Part shown: positions 32,445 to 39,748 of the stretch, in pieces | How the letters are laid out: the number at the start of each line of letters is the position of its first letter | How positions within the stretch are numbered: position 1 is the first letter of the stretch | Origin: Bin87 sp965116565 | GTDB taxonomy: Bacteria > Chloroflexota > Dehalococcoidia > Lucifugimonadales > UBA3495 | Length of the DNA: 64,000 nt | Reading direction: 5' to 3' | Assembly (NCBI GenBank): GCA_965116565.1 | Contig: OZ220699.1 | Coordinates: 124,001 to 188,000 of the forward strand | The notes under the pieces: generated by a model | Told to the model about the DNA's origin: nothing | Seen by the model: the letters and a program-made list of their open reading frames with translations, nothing else | Databases searched by the model: none | Translations under genes and position numbers: made by a program

Positions 32445-33545
32445 TCAGCCGTTGCCAGCCTCGTTGCGCTGTGGCGCGCGTATGCGGGTTATGCGGCCCT
32501 TGGTCCGCCCGATCCGCCAAACGGTGACGCCACCGCCCCCGTCCAGCGCGGCAAGCGCGCGTCCATCAGGCCGCCAGTACAATTCGGCGACCGTGCCCGG
32601 CACAACCGCGGCCCCTATGGGACCGCCTTTTCCGTTTTTCTGCAGCGACCACACAACCACGGCGCCATCGCGGCCCCCCGATGCCAGGCGCATAGCACCG
32701 GGGGCGAAGGCAAGCGTAGTGATGGGTTGAACATGAAACTCCAGAACACCGGGCTCCGTGCCTTCGGGGCCCTCTCTATGGAAGCTCCAGACCGTCACCG
32801 CCTCCCCGCCGCCGGTGGCCAGAAGGGTGCCGGTATCATCGAAAGCCAGGGCCGAGGGCTTGCCGGGATATCCCGACATCATGGAGTCCTGCTCCGTGGA
32901 GCGACGCCAGAAGTGCACCGTGTTGTCCTGGCTGCCGCAGGCTACGATACCTCCGTCGGAGCTCAGTACCATCGACACCAGGGACCCCTGCCACTCCATC
33001 TTCTGGCGTGGCTCGCCGGTTGACGCATCGAAGAAGGACACTCGGCCGTAACAGGCCGTAGCCAGTTCCCCTGCGCTCGACCAGGCGATGGCGCTGACCG
33101 TGCTGGGGTGATCATCAGACCGCCAAACTTCCGCGCCGTCCGCACCATACACACAAACCTGCCGGGAGCAGGAGGCCGCCAACCATTGGCCGTCCGGCGA
33201 CCACGCCACGTTTTCCACCCAACCGTTTCCGACGTCGATAGCCTGGCTCACCTGACCTTCGGAGGCGCTCCAGATTAAGACTCGGCTGTCCTGGCCGGCC
33301 GTGGCGAAGGTGATTCCGTCCGGGTGGACCGCCGTCGCGAGCACTCCGCCTTCATGAACCCCGCGCCGCTCCCAGGCGGTGGCGCCGGACTTGCCGTCGA
33401 GTGCGTATACGCCACCCTCAGCATCACCCACCATCAGCGCTTCACCGCACCGGCTCCACCCCCCGGCGATAGCGTAGTCGCCTACCTCCGCAGACCAGCC
33501 TTGACGAAGAACGCCCCTGGGACTCCCGACTTTTAAATCAGACAT
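32445..33545 (-). CDS. WD40 repeat protein paired with CobW GTPase
   Basis: A 366-residue beta-propeller with about seven WD40-type blades, such as LATAVHPDGITFATAGQDSR with VLIWSAS, VAWSPDGQWLAASCSRQVCV, and LAFAPGAMRLASGGRDGAVV with VWSL. No signal peptide is present, so it is cytoplasmic. Its start overlaps the CobW gene end by 13 bases, so translation is coupled. It may be a scaffold or target-recognition partner of the G3E metal chaperone; this is inferred from the tight linkage. Confidence 0.88.
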   Translation of the reverse strand: MSDLKVGSPRGVLRQGWSAEVGDYAIAGGWSRCGEALMVGDAEGGVYALDGKSGATAWERRGVHEGGVLATAVHPDGITFATAGQDSRVLIWSASEGQVSQAIDVGNGWVENVAWSPDGQWLAASCSRQVCVYGADGAEVWRSDDHPSTVSAIAWSSAGELATACYGRVSFFDASTGEPRQKMEWQGSLVSMVLSSDGGIVACGSQDNTVHFWRRSTEQDSMMSGYPGKPSALAFDDTGTLLATGGGEAVTVWSFHREGPEGTEPGVLEFHVQPITTLAFAPGAMRLASGGRDGAVVVWSLQKNGKGGPIGAAVVPGTVAELYWRPDGRALAALDGGGGVTVWRIGRTKGRITRIRAPQRNEAGNG

Positions 33546-34954
33546 GCTGCGAATCCCTCCCGCATGCTCTGCTCATCGAGGTTGCGGCCGATGAAGACGA
33601 GTTGATTGCGGTGGGGCTCGTCACCCCATTCGCGATCCGGCTGGCCGTCAAACAGCATGTGAACTCCCTGGAAGACGAAGCGCCGCGACTCGCCCGCGAC
33701 GCTGATGAAGCCCTTCATCCGGAAGATGTCCACCCCGCGCTCACTGAGCAGTGTGCTGAGCCAGGCGTTGAGTCTATTGGGATCGCAGTCGCCGTCAATC
33801 TCGATAGCTATGGAGCCGACCTCGTCGTCGTGCTCGTGCTGTGCTACCCAGGTTCGCTCGACGTCGGCGGGAACCTCCGCTCCCTTGATACGCGCGGTGT
33901 CGGTCTCCGTGCAGGCAGGCTCGGAGCAAAAGTTGCCCCCCAGCGTGAAAGCCTCGCCATCCGCGTTCGTCAATCGGATATCGAACTCCTCCGCCAGGTG
34001 CTGGGCGTAAAGGCCGACCTGGACCGGCGCATCGACCTCCAGGAAGAACGATTTGCGCCCGGGGGAATCGAGCCGGAGGTTGACGTGCTTTCCAACAGGA
34101 ATCGCTTCGCCCGGGTGAATGGGCTCCGCAGGCTCGGCGTACTCTCGCACACACCACTCCGCGCCGTCACGGAGGGCAGCGTCATTGGTGCCCTGGTCGG
34201 GGACGACCACGAGGGACATCGTCGGATCCGGCCCTTCGGCAAGGCTGAGTTCGTAGCGGCCGGTACCGAGGGAATAGACTCCGGTCCATTCGAACGGATA
34301 CTCGGGCTCGAGGAATGTGGGGCGACGCTCCAGCACCTGGTCCAGGTCGAAAGCGCCGAGGTTGAGTACACTATCCACGGCGACGTTCGCCCGTTCGCTG
34401 CGCACGACTCGCGCCATTCGGTTCATGTCTCGGAGCCGGGTTTCCAGCCTGTCGAGTGACTCGCCGTTGACGAGGTCGGTCTTGTTGAGTACCAGGACGT
34501 CTGCGAACGCGATTTGCTCCGTGCTTTCGTCGCTTCGGCCGAGTTGCTGCTCGATGTGGGCTGCATCGACCAGCGTGACGATCCCGTCAAGCGCGTATTC
34601 GGCGCGAAGCTCGTCATCCATGAAGAACGTCTGAGCGACCGGCCCGGGATCGGCGAGCCCGGTGGTTTCCACCAGCACATAGTCGAACTTGTCGCGGCGC
34701 TTGTTGAGGTTGTTGAGTACGCGAATCAGGTCTCCGCGCACGGTGCAACAGATGCAGCCGTTCGACATCTCGAAGACCTCCTCGTCAGCGTTGATGACGA
34801 GGGCCTGATCGATGCCTACTTCCCCAAACTCGTTTTCGATTACGGCGATGCGCCTTCCGTGCTCTTCGGTCAAAATCCGGTTGAGCAGGGTTGTCTTGCC
34901 AGAGCCGAGGAAGCCAGTGAGGATGGTAACGGGTACTTTGCCTAGCGTGTTCAT
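33533..34954 (-). CDS. CobW/COG0523 family G3E GTPase (metal chaperone)
   Basis: A 473-residue GTPase. Walker A is LTGFLGSGKTTLLNRIL, the family's metal-binding Cys-x-Cys-Cys motif is NGCICCTVRGDL, switch-II is VLVETTGLADPGP, and NKTDLV is the guanine motif. A long C-terminal half ends in a CobW_C domain (DIFRMKGFISVAGESRRFVF). An inserted region with GNFCSEPACTETD, two further cysteines, is noteworthy. Relatives deliver zinc, cobalt or iron to target enzymes under metal limitation. ATG 34954 has AAGGAGG upstream. It is the first gene of an operon with the WD40 protein. Confidence 0.92.
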   Translation of the reverse strand: MNTLGKVPVTILTGFLGSGKTTLLNRILTEEHGRRIAVIENEFGEVGIDQALVINADEEVFEMSNGCICCTVRGDLIRVLNNLNKRRDKFDYVLVETTGLADPGPVAQTFFMDDELRAEYALDGIVTLVDAAHIEQQLGRSDESTEQIAFADVLVLNKTDLVNGESLDRLETRLRDMNRMARVVRSERANVAVDSVLNLGAFDLDQVLERRPTFLEPEYPFEWTGVYSLGTGRYELSLAEGPDPTMSLVVVPDQGTNDAALRDGAEWCVREYAEPAEPIHPGEAIPVGKHVNLRLDSPGRKSFFLEVDAPVQVGLYAQHLAEEFDIRLTNADGEAFTLGGNFCSEPACTETDTARIKGAEVPADVERTWVAQHEHDDEVGSIAIEIDGDCDPNRLNAWLSTLLSERGVDIFRMKGFISVAGESRRFVFQGVHMLFDGQPDREWGDEPHRNQLVFIGRNLDEQSMREGFAACLI

Positions 34955-34980
34955 ATAGGATCCTCCTTGAGGTCTTATTG

Positions 34981-35038
34981 AGATAAAGTATCTAATAGAG
35001 AGTCGCACACTCTACATTGCCCACGCTATCGCTGTCAA
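34981..35038 (-). promoter_or_regulatory. Promoter and palindromic operator-like site for the CobW operon
   Basis: On the minus strand TTGACA (35038-35033), an 18-base spacer and TAGAGT (35014-35009) form a plausible sigma-70 promoter. Just downstream lies AGATA-AAG-TATCT (34981-34993), a perfect 5+3+5 palindrome placed where a repressor could act. A metal-responsive regulator such as a Fur or Zur relative is a reasonable guess; the site does not match a consensus I know. Confidence 0.5.
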
Positions 35039-35069
35039 CCGGGCGAATTAACGGTAACCGTAAGGCCAG

Positions 35070-35099
35070 CAAAAACCCCGTCCAACAAGTGGGACGGGG
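35070..35099 (-). terminator. Rho-independent terminator in the truncated riboswitch copy
   Basis: On the minus strand CCCCGTCC, a short loop, GGACGGGG, then TTTTTGC. It is almost the same as the terminator at 31852-31880. The cobW promoter lies downstream of it, so it would stop only transcripts entering from further upstream. Confidence 0.85.
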
Positions 35100-35236
35100 C
35101 GTATTCACGGGCATCCTGTCAACCTGACCGGCCGTGCCCTATTTACCGGTAAATCCGCTTCACTCGTTCCGCGAAGTGCGGCCAGAATGCACCTGGAGGC
35201 GGGCTTCGTGGCCATTGGCTGACAGCTGTCGGTTTT
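35074..35236 (-). repeat. 5'-truncated copy of the cobalamin riboswitch leader
   Basis: This stretch matches the 3' part of the leader at 31854-32010: the terminator, GCCCGTGAATACGCC, CGCGGAACGAGTGAAGCGGA, and the B12-box region, here GAAGCCCGCC instead of GAAGCCTGCC. The aptamer core (the GGTGCAAATCC and CCACTGTAA parts) is missing upstream. It therefore looks like a duplicated riboswitch that has lost its 5' half. Confidence 0.75.
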
Positions 35237-35321
35237 CAGGATCATTGACCGAGATTTTCATGGTCTTTGGCCCTCCCCGGCGGCGCGGTGATTCAGCTAA
35301 CATCAGGTTGCACCTGGTCGG

Positions 35322-35648
35322 TCAATCACCTCCCTTCGCGCCCTGCTGGGCGCGGTGTGGCGATAGTCGTTCCCGGTAGCTGGCGCCTTCGATGACGATC
35401 TGGTAGCTGGCGTTGACCGGGCGGCCGAGAGCGCTGTTGCATAGGACGGGATCGTCGAAGAGGCTCAGCCATTCGTCCACGGCCAGGTTGCCGGTGATGA
35501 CGAAGCCGGACGCCCGATGGCGGTTGAGGATGAGCTCGTACAGGTCCGCCGACTGCGGTGGGGTGAGCCAGTGCGGCCCCGGGTCATCCTGGATGACCGG
35601 GTCGGGGAGTTTGTGTTTGCCAGGGACAAATCTGACGGGGTTGGCCAT
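35322..35648 (-). pseudogene. IS21 helper ATPase (IstB) C-terminal remnant
   Basis: About 108 codons matching the last third of IstB: SADLYELILNRHRASGFVIT, LAVDEWLSLFDDPVLCNSAL, NASYQIVIEGASYRERLSPH. The Walker motifs, which lie further N-terminal, are absent, and no IstA gene is present. It marks an old IS21 insertion beside the duplicated riboswitch leader. The stretch 35649-35833 upstream of it shows no gene. Confidence 0.88.
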
Positions 35649-35833
35649 CGATGCTGGGATGCTGCCTCTCCTTGTCGGGTTGCAAACACGTGCTTTGTCC
35701 AGATGAATCCGGGATGGGTGGGTTGGGCAAGCACCGGTAACGGGGTGGTGTCAGTGTGTCCACTTTTTGATGAATTGCCCAGAGCCGGAGCTGCGCCCGA
35801 TTTTCGGAATAATTTTTGGGCGGTCGAAAAGGG

Positions 35834-35862
35834 TTGACAATATTCACATTCGCATATATGAT
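35834..35862 (+). promoter_or_regulatory. Near-consensus sigma-70 promoter of first twin peptide gene
   Basis: TTGACA at 35834-35839, exactly 17 bases, then TATGAT at 35857-35862. The -10 box ends 55 bases before the ATG at 35918, the same distance as in the second copy. Confidence 0.85.
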
Positions 35863-35917
35863 AATGAAAATCGCAATAAGTGATGACGCGGCAAATCAGA
35901 AAGGGAGGGAAGCAACG

Positions 35918-36139
35918 ATGGTTACTGTCAACGAACGACTGATCCAAGAACAGATTGACCTACGATCCGGGTTGCTTAGCGAATGGGTGGAGCAGGATAT
36001 GACCGACGTGCTGACCGAGTTCGGGGCACGAATGGAAGACGCCGCGCCGGAGCGAGTCCGGCACATCCCGCCGCCGAGCCTGGCCTATGGCATCCCGATG
36101 GCCGGCGTGAGGTATTACACCTACGTGCCGGAGAGCTAG
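35918..36139 (+). CDS. Small 73-residue protein, twin of 39749-39970 (possible precursor peptide)
   Basis: A 73-residue acidic protein with no recognised family. It begins MVTVNERLIQEQIDLRSGLL and ends in LAYGIPMAGVRYYTYVPES. The paralogue at 39749 has the same length, shared NERL, GLL, VEQD and EFG positions in the first half, and an identical YGIPMAGVRYY near the C-terminus. A variable charged middle and an invariant C-terminal core is the pattern of a leader-core peptide, but no maturation enzyme lies next to it. It has its own strong promoter and terminator and a GGGAGG ribosome site, so it should be well expressed as a single-gene transcript. The open frame extends upstream, but that would cover the promoter. 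Confidence 0.8.
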   Translation: MVTVNERLIQEQIDLRSGLLSEWVEQDMTDVLTEFGARMEDAAPERVRHIPPPSLAYGIPMAGVRYYTYVPES

Positions 36140-36169
36140 CGCGGGCGCGGAAAAGCCAACACGATGAAT

Positions 36170-36196
36170 GGGCGGTCCAGAGGGCCGCCCAATTTT
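36170..36196 (+). terminator. Rho-independent terminator of first twin peptide gene
   Basis: GGGCGGTCC, loop AGA, GGGCCGCCC (nine pairs including one G-T), then AATTTT. It lies 30 bases after the stop codon. Confidence 0.88.
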
Positions 36197-36296
36197 GATA
36201 TGGGGTGGTATGGGCCGGCGGAGGGAGAGTTGTAACTGTTCAGAGTTGATGGGTTTGCCTGTTATGGATGCCTCACCGGCGAGTGGGCGAATAGCT

Positions 36297-36450
36297 TACA
36301 GTGCGGGGATTGGGAGAGGTGAGCGGGGGAAAGATTTTCCGGATACCGGCTCAAGGCCGGCATGACGGTCTTGGTGTTGGTATGACGGTTTTGGGGTTGG
36401 CATGACGGTCTTGGTGTCAGGAGGACACCTCACATGTGAACAGTTAGGGA
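36297..36450. repeat. Dispersed repeat, copy A (direct repeat of 38105-38260)
   Basis: About 155 bases shared with 38105-38260: GGATTGGGAGAGGTGAGC, GGATACCGGCTCAAGGCCGG, several TTGGGGTTGGCATGACGG units, then GGACACCTCA and GTGAACAGTTA. The internal ATGACGG units occur in tandem and differ in number or spelling between copies. Confidence 0.85.
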
Positions 36451-36579
36451 GAGCTGATGCGGTTGCCGACGGCGCGAACTCCAGGGTTGGGGCGGATCCG
36501 GGCGGCGCGAGGCATAACGCTGCACCCCATTTCAGCATTGCGACGAACTCGGCACGGGGTTCTCGCAATAACAGGCAGA

Positions 36580-36609
36580 GGGCCGGACGATGTTCCGGCC
36601 CCAATTTTT
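36580..36609 (+). terminator. Terminator-like hairpin without an assigned gene
   Basis: GGGCCGGA (36580-36587), loop CGATGT, TCCGGCCC (36594-36601), then CAATTTTT. It is a perfect 8-base-pair hairpin with a T run on the plus strand. No protein gene ends just upstream, so it may close a small RNA or a decayed gene. Confidence 0.7.
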
Positions 36610-36706
36610 CGGCCTGGCCCGGAGCGTTGGGCGCCGGACGCTCGTCGCCGAAAACGCTACTGGGCGGAACCCAGTATTCCTGGATCGTTGATGTCCACGG
36701 AAATTG

Positions 36707-36740
36707 CCCGTTTCCTACCTGGTTTTGAGTAGGAAACGGG
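36707..36740. repeat. 12-base-pair inverted repeat downstream of GSMT
   Basis: CCCGTTTCCTAC (36707-36718), a ten-base loop, GTAGGAAACGGG (36729-36740). It has no T run on either side; it lies about 100 bases beyond the GSMT stop on that gene's strand and may act as an mRNA-stabilising hairpin. Confidence 0.75.
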
Positions 36741-36837
36741 CGGCGGATGCGCCGTGCTGCTGGGTCAGGGCCGCGGGCGGCAGGCTCAGGTCGCCGCCCC
36801 TTGGAAATGGCCCCCACGTTGCCGGCGGGGGCAGGGG

Positions 36838-37608
36838 CTACTTTCTAGCGACCTGGATCACGAAGTCCGGATCGTAAAATTCGTAATCGGCTTCGAAATC
36901 GCCGTACCGCTCAACGCTGCTGAAGCCGGCGTCAAGCAAGAGACCGGTCACGTATTCCTGGCGGATGGGACACAGGCTCAGGAAGTGGACCGCGCCGTCG
37001 TCGTACTCGTAGCGCATCTTCAGGATGTCTTCGGTCAACTCTTCCGGCCTGACGGTCACTGTCTCGCCCATGTAGTAGGACCGGTGCTTGCTGCTGAAAC
37101 CGTTGTCCAGGATGGCGTCATAGTTGCGCTGGTCGATGATGGCGACCCCGTCCCGGTTGAGGAGACGGTAAATCTCGTCCAGGGCCTTGACGCGGTCGGC
37201 TTCGTCGAACAGGTGGGTGAAGGCGTTGCCCAGGCAAATTATGGCGTCGAACCGCTCTCCCGCGAAAGACGCTCCGAGGCGGGTCCACTCGGCTTCCACG
37301 ATCCGCAGATCGTCCAGGCCGAAGCGTTTTGCGTTCTCCCTGGTTTGAACCACCATGTTCGGCGCGCCGTCCGCGGCCGTCACGTCAAAGCCGTCGGCGC
37401 TCAAGGTCACGGAGTGGAACCCGGTGCCGCAGGCGATGTCAAGCACGGTTTCAGCTCCGTGTTCTGTCAGGACGTCCTGGAAAAAGTTGTTTTCCGCCTG
37501 AGCCCTGCGCTGCCAGTCGATCAATTCGTCCCAACGACCCGCGAAATCCTCCGAATACTGTTCCTTGTAAAGGTCCTTCGGGACGATGACTTTGTCGGCT
37601 CGTAACAT
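36838..37608 (-). CDS. Glycine/sarcosine N-methyltransferase (GSMT)
   Basis: A 256-residue SAM-dependent methyltransferase that fits GSMT, the enzyme converting glycine to sarcosine and dimethylglycine on the way to the osmolyte glycine betaine. GRWDELIDWQRRAQAENNFF, VLDIACGTGFHSVTLSADGF (SAM motif I), FDAIICLGNAFTHLFDEADR, AIIDQRNYDAIL and the final RYGDFEADYEFYDPDFVIQV follow the GSMT pattern closely over the full length. ATG 37608 has AGGAG eight bases upstream. It is transcribed away from the SDMT gene at 38394, 785 bases apart. A role in salt tolerance is inferred from the family. Confidence 0.9.
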   Translation of the reverse strand: MLRADKVIVPKDLYKEQYSEDFAGRWDELIDWQRRAQAENNFFQDVLTEHGAETVLDIACGTGFHSVTLSADGFDVTAADGAPNMVVQTRENAKRFGLDDLRIVEAEWTRLGASFAGERFDAIICLGNAFTHLFDEADRVKALDEIYRLLNRDGVAIIDQRNYDAILDNGFSSKHRSYYMGETVTVRPEELTEDILKMRYEYDDGAVHFLSLCPIRQEYVTGLLLDAGFSSVERYGDFEADYEFYDPDFVIQVARK

Positions 37609-38104
37609 GCCTTGACTCCTTGTGGGTTGAAGTAGAGCCCTACGACGTTCGCACGCCTGCCGGTTTCGGGGCTCGTTTCGCGAAAAACGGCAAACGCCAG
37701 CGTCTCTGATTGACGAGGAAAACGACACGCTCCGCCCCGGGGTTCCACGGGGGAGGTCAGGGAAGTCATCCTGCTGACCGTTCAGGTCGCTGGAAAGACG
37801 AAGAGCACAGCCATTGCGCGGCTGCGACAGGCGGGCGAACGCAAATCGCCCGACGATGGCCCAACGGGCCTATTTGGTTGTGGTACGGAGCGGCAGGGCG
37901 TTTGAGTTGCGGCTACCGGATCCTGGTGGTTGGTTCACACCGGATCCCACAGGCGAACCGCGCGCGTCGAAGACGCTACTCTGCTGATTTTCGAACCTAT
38001 CGGTGCAAATGCGCCCGCGCTGAATTTTTGCGCAGGGTCACCTTATTTGGAAGGATAAAGGTTGTCAAGGCAAGCATCTGCGCTCAGGGAGGTGGGCGCG
38101 GACG

Positions 38105-38260
38105 CTTACAGTCCGGGATTGGGAGAGGTGAGCAGGGGGGAAGGATTTTCTGGATACCGGCTCAAGGCCGGTATGACGATTTTGGGGTTGGCATGACGGT
38201 TTTGGGGTTGGCATGACGGTTTTGGGATTGGACGGACACCTCAAACGTGAACAGTTACTG
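38105..38260. repeat. Dispersed repeat, copy B (direct repeat of 36297-36450)
   Basis: Same order of blocks as copy A, including GGATACCGGCTCAAGGCCGG and three to four tandem TTGGGGTTGGCATGACGG-type units, ending GGACACCTCAAACGTGAACA. A related GATTCCTGGATTCCGGCGG fragment lies near 39587. Confidence 0.85.
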
Positions 38261-38332
38261 TTGGAGAGAGGTGGTTGCGGTGGCGCCGAATGGCCCTTAC
38301 CCTTGTTCAGTCTTTCAACCGGCCAGCACCTT

Positions 38333-38372
38333 GAACGGTGGGGGATCAATCAGAACGGTGGGGGATCAATCA
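38333..38372. repeat. 20-base tandem repeat upstream of SDMT
   Basis: GAACGGTGGGGGATCAATCA occurs twice without a gap, at 38333-38352 and 38353-38372, perfectly identical and ending 21 bases before the SDMT ATG. It may be a regulatory protein site or a recent slippage duplication. Confidence 0.92.
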
Positions 38373-38393
38373 ATTTCAACGGAGACCGTGAGC

Positions 38394-39227
38394 ATGAGCG
38401 AAAGAGACATCGGCGCGATCGTTTCCAGCACGCAGGCGTATTACGATGGCCCGGCGGATGAGATATACCGCACGATCTGGGGCGACAACGTGCATCTGGG
38501 CGTCCCGTGCAGCGCCGAATGCCCCCATCCGGAAGCCATGGAGCACACCAACGAGATAATGGCCGAGTCAATTGCGTTGGGGCCGGAGGCTCGGGTGCTG
38601 GACCTGGGATGCGGATACGGCTCCACGGCGCGCTACCTGGCGGCGAACTTCGGCTGCGCCGTCACGGGAACCAACATCAGCGAGAGGGAACTGGAGACGG
38701 CCCGTTCGCGCGCGACCGAGGTTGGGCTGGACCACCTGCTGTCCTTCGAGTATGAGGATTTTCACAGGCTGGGATACGCCGACGGTTCTTACGACGTGGT
38801 GTGGAGCCAGGAGGCTTTCCTGCACGCCGTGGACAAAAACGCGGTGCTGTCAGAATGTCGGCGCGTCCTCAAACCGGGCGGGTCGCTGATTTTCACCGAT
38901 ATCCTGGTGCGCCGGGATACGCCGGAAGCGGACCGGGAGAGGATCTATGACCGGGTCAAATCCCCGGACATGTGGGATCTGGACGATTACCGGCAGGCAT
39001 TGACTGGATTGGACCTTCCAGTCTCCAAGGAAGAGGATTGGTCGCAGCACGTCGCCCGGTCCTACGGATGGGTGCGGGACCGGCTCCAGGAGAACCGGGA
39101 CGCCCTGACGCCCCGGATCGGCACCGAGACCATTGACCGGACCGTGGAGGCGCTGTCCTTCTGGGTGGACTCGGCCAACGCCGGCAACATAGGCTGGGCG
39201 CTCTTCGTGGCACGAAAACCGGACTGA
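38394..39227 (+). CDS. Sarcosine/dimethylglycine N-methyltransferase (SDMT)
   Basis: A 277-residue SAM methyltransferase matching SDMT, which finishes glycine betaine synthesis. STQAYYDGPADEIYRTIWGD and NVHLGVP form the N-terminal signature, ARVLDLGCGYGSTARYLAA is SAM motif I, FEYEDFHRLGYADGSYDVVW motif II, and LKPGGSLIFTDILVR the later strand. AGNIGWALFVARK ends the fold. ATG 38394 is chosen; the frame is open further upstream but through a tandem repeat and without coding character. Together with the divergent GSMT it gives a complete glycine-to-betaine route. Confidence 0.88.
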   Translation: MSERDIGAIVSSTQAYYDGPADEIYRTIWGDNVHLGVPCSAECPHPEAMEHTNEIMAESIALGPEARVLDLGCGYGSTARYLAANFGCAVTGTNISERELETARSRATEVGLDHLLSFEYEDFHRLGYADGSYDVVWSQEAFLHAVDKNAVLSECRRVLKPGGSLIFTDILVRRDTPEADRERIYDRVKSPDMWDLDDYRQALTGLDLPVSKEEDWSQHVARSYGWVRDRLQENRDALTPRIGTETIDRTVEALSFWVDSANAGNIGWALFVARKPD

Positions 39228-39228
39228 A

Positions 39229-39498
39229 AGGCCCGACGAGGGCGGTATCGACCGGGCCGACGATTTTTCCCCCGAGAGCATCGGCGACGACCAGGCGGCC
39301 GGAACATGCGATGCCTCCGGCACGTTCGGCACTGCTGAGGAATGCCTGGCCAAGCTGAATCGGGCCCGTGAAGAATCGGGCATCGGGCACGTCTGCATAT
39401 TTCCCACCCACGCCAGGGAGGGCGGCTACGGCAGGTTGCGAGCCAAGGTGGGCGCCCTCGGAGAGATCACAATGCCGAGGTTTGGCGCCAGGTCGTGA
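39229..39498 (+). pseudogene. C-terminal remnant of an LLM flavin oxidoreductase
   Basis: The frame from 39229 to TGA 39496-39498 reads like the end of a luciferase-like monooxygenase: GTFGTAEECLAKLNRAREES, GIGHVCIFPTHARE. The substrate-barrel N-terminal part is missing, and there is no start codon or ribosome site; the fragment begins at the end of the SDMT gene in another frame. It suggests a deletion or insertion next to SDMT. The rest, 39499-39664, carries a short GATTCCTGGATTCCGGCGG repeat fragment only. Confidence 0.6.
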
Positions 39499-39664
39499 GG
39501 ATCTGACGTTGGGGAGATGGCGTTCCGTTTCAGGCGGTTTCCTGGTACGGATGGACCGGATAAACGGGGTTTCGAGGCGCAAGAGATTCCTGGATTCCGG
39601 CGGAAGCCGGGATGAGGAGAATGTGACCACATGAAGTGCGACGCTGCGAGTCCGGTCCACAATA

Positions 39665-39693
39665 TTGACACGAGTCATATCATAGTGTATGCT
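39665..39693 (+). promoter_or_regulatory. Near-consensus sigma-70 promoter of second twin peptide gene
   Basis: TTGACA at 39665-39670, 17 bases, then TATGCT at 39688-39693, with the -10 box ending 55 bases before ATG 39749. The spacing matches the first copy exactly although the leader sequences have diverged. Confidence 0.85.
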
Positions 39694-39748
39694 ATGTTAT
39701 ATGGCACCACACTATGAGATACGTGTAATGGAGCAGGAGGAAATAACG

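Larger units (their letters stand above)
34955..35321. other. Leader region of the CobW operon
   Basis: About 370 bases holding the cobW promoter and palindrome (34981-35038), a terminator (35070-35099) and a truncated copy of the riboswitch leader (35074-35236). The rest, 35237-35321, shows no feature. Confidence 0.65.
36197..36837. other. Repeat-rich intergenic stretch between twin peptide gene and GSMT
   Basis: About 640 bases without a convincing gene. It holds one copy of a dispersed repeat (36297-36450), a terminator-like hairpin (36580-36609), a TACTGGG/CCCAGTA hairpin (36658-36676) and a 12-base-pair inverted repeat (36707-36740). A short frame starting at ATG 36457 has a GGAGAG site but runs through the terminator and lacks coding character. 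Confidence 0.6.
37609..38393. other. Divergent intergenic region between GSMT and SDMT genes
   Basis: About 785 bases. It contains CGGGCGA/TCGCCCG and GGCCC/GGGCC hairpins near 37830-37870, repeat copy B (38105-38260) and the 20-base tandem repeat just before SDMT. A frame at 37710-38216 lacks coding character. The shared promoter region for both methyltransferases must be here, but no consensus promoter stands out. Confidence 0.6.

Noticed and set aside
35816..35917. Upstream extension of the first twin peptide gene
   Set aside because: It would overlap the promoter -35 and -10 boxes, and the second copy does not share the extension.
36457..36732. Possible third small peptide gene with a GGAGAG site
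   Set aside because: Arg/Pro-rich sequence without similarity to the twin peptides, and it runs through a strong terminator.
37710..38216. 168-codon frame between GSMT and SDMT
   Set aside because: Low-complexity Arg/Gly-rich translation covering the dispersed repeat; no ribosome site or motif.
38150..38225. CRISPR-like array from the repeated TTGGGGTTGGCATGACGG units
   Set aside because: Units adjoin directly without unique spacers, and no cas gene is present.
38247..38393. Upstream in-frame start for SDMT
   Set aside because: It would translate a tandem repeat and lacks a ribosome site; ATG 38394 fits the family's N-terminus.
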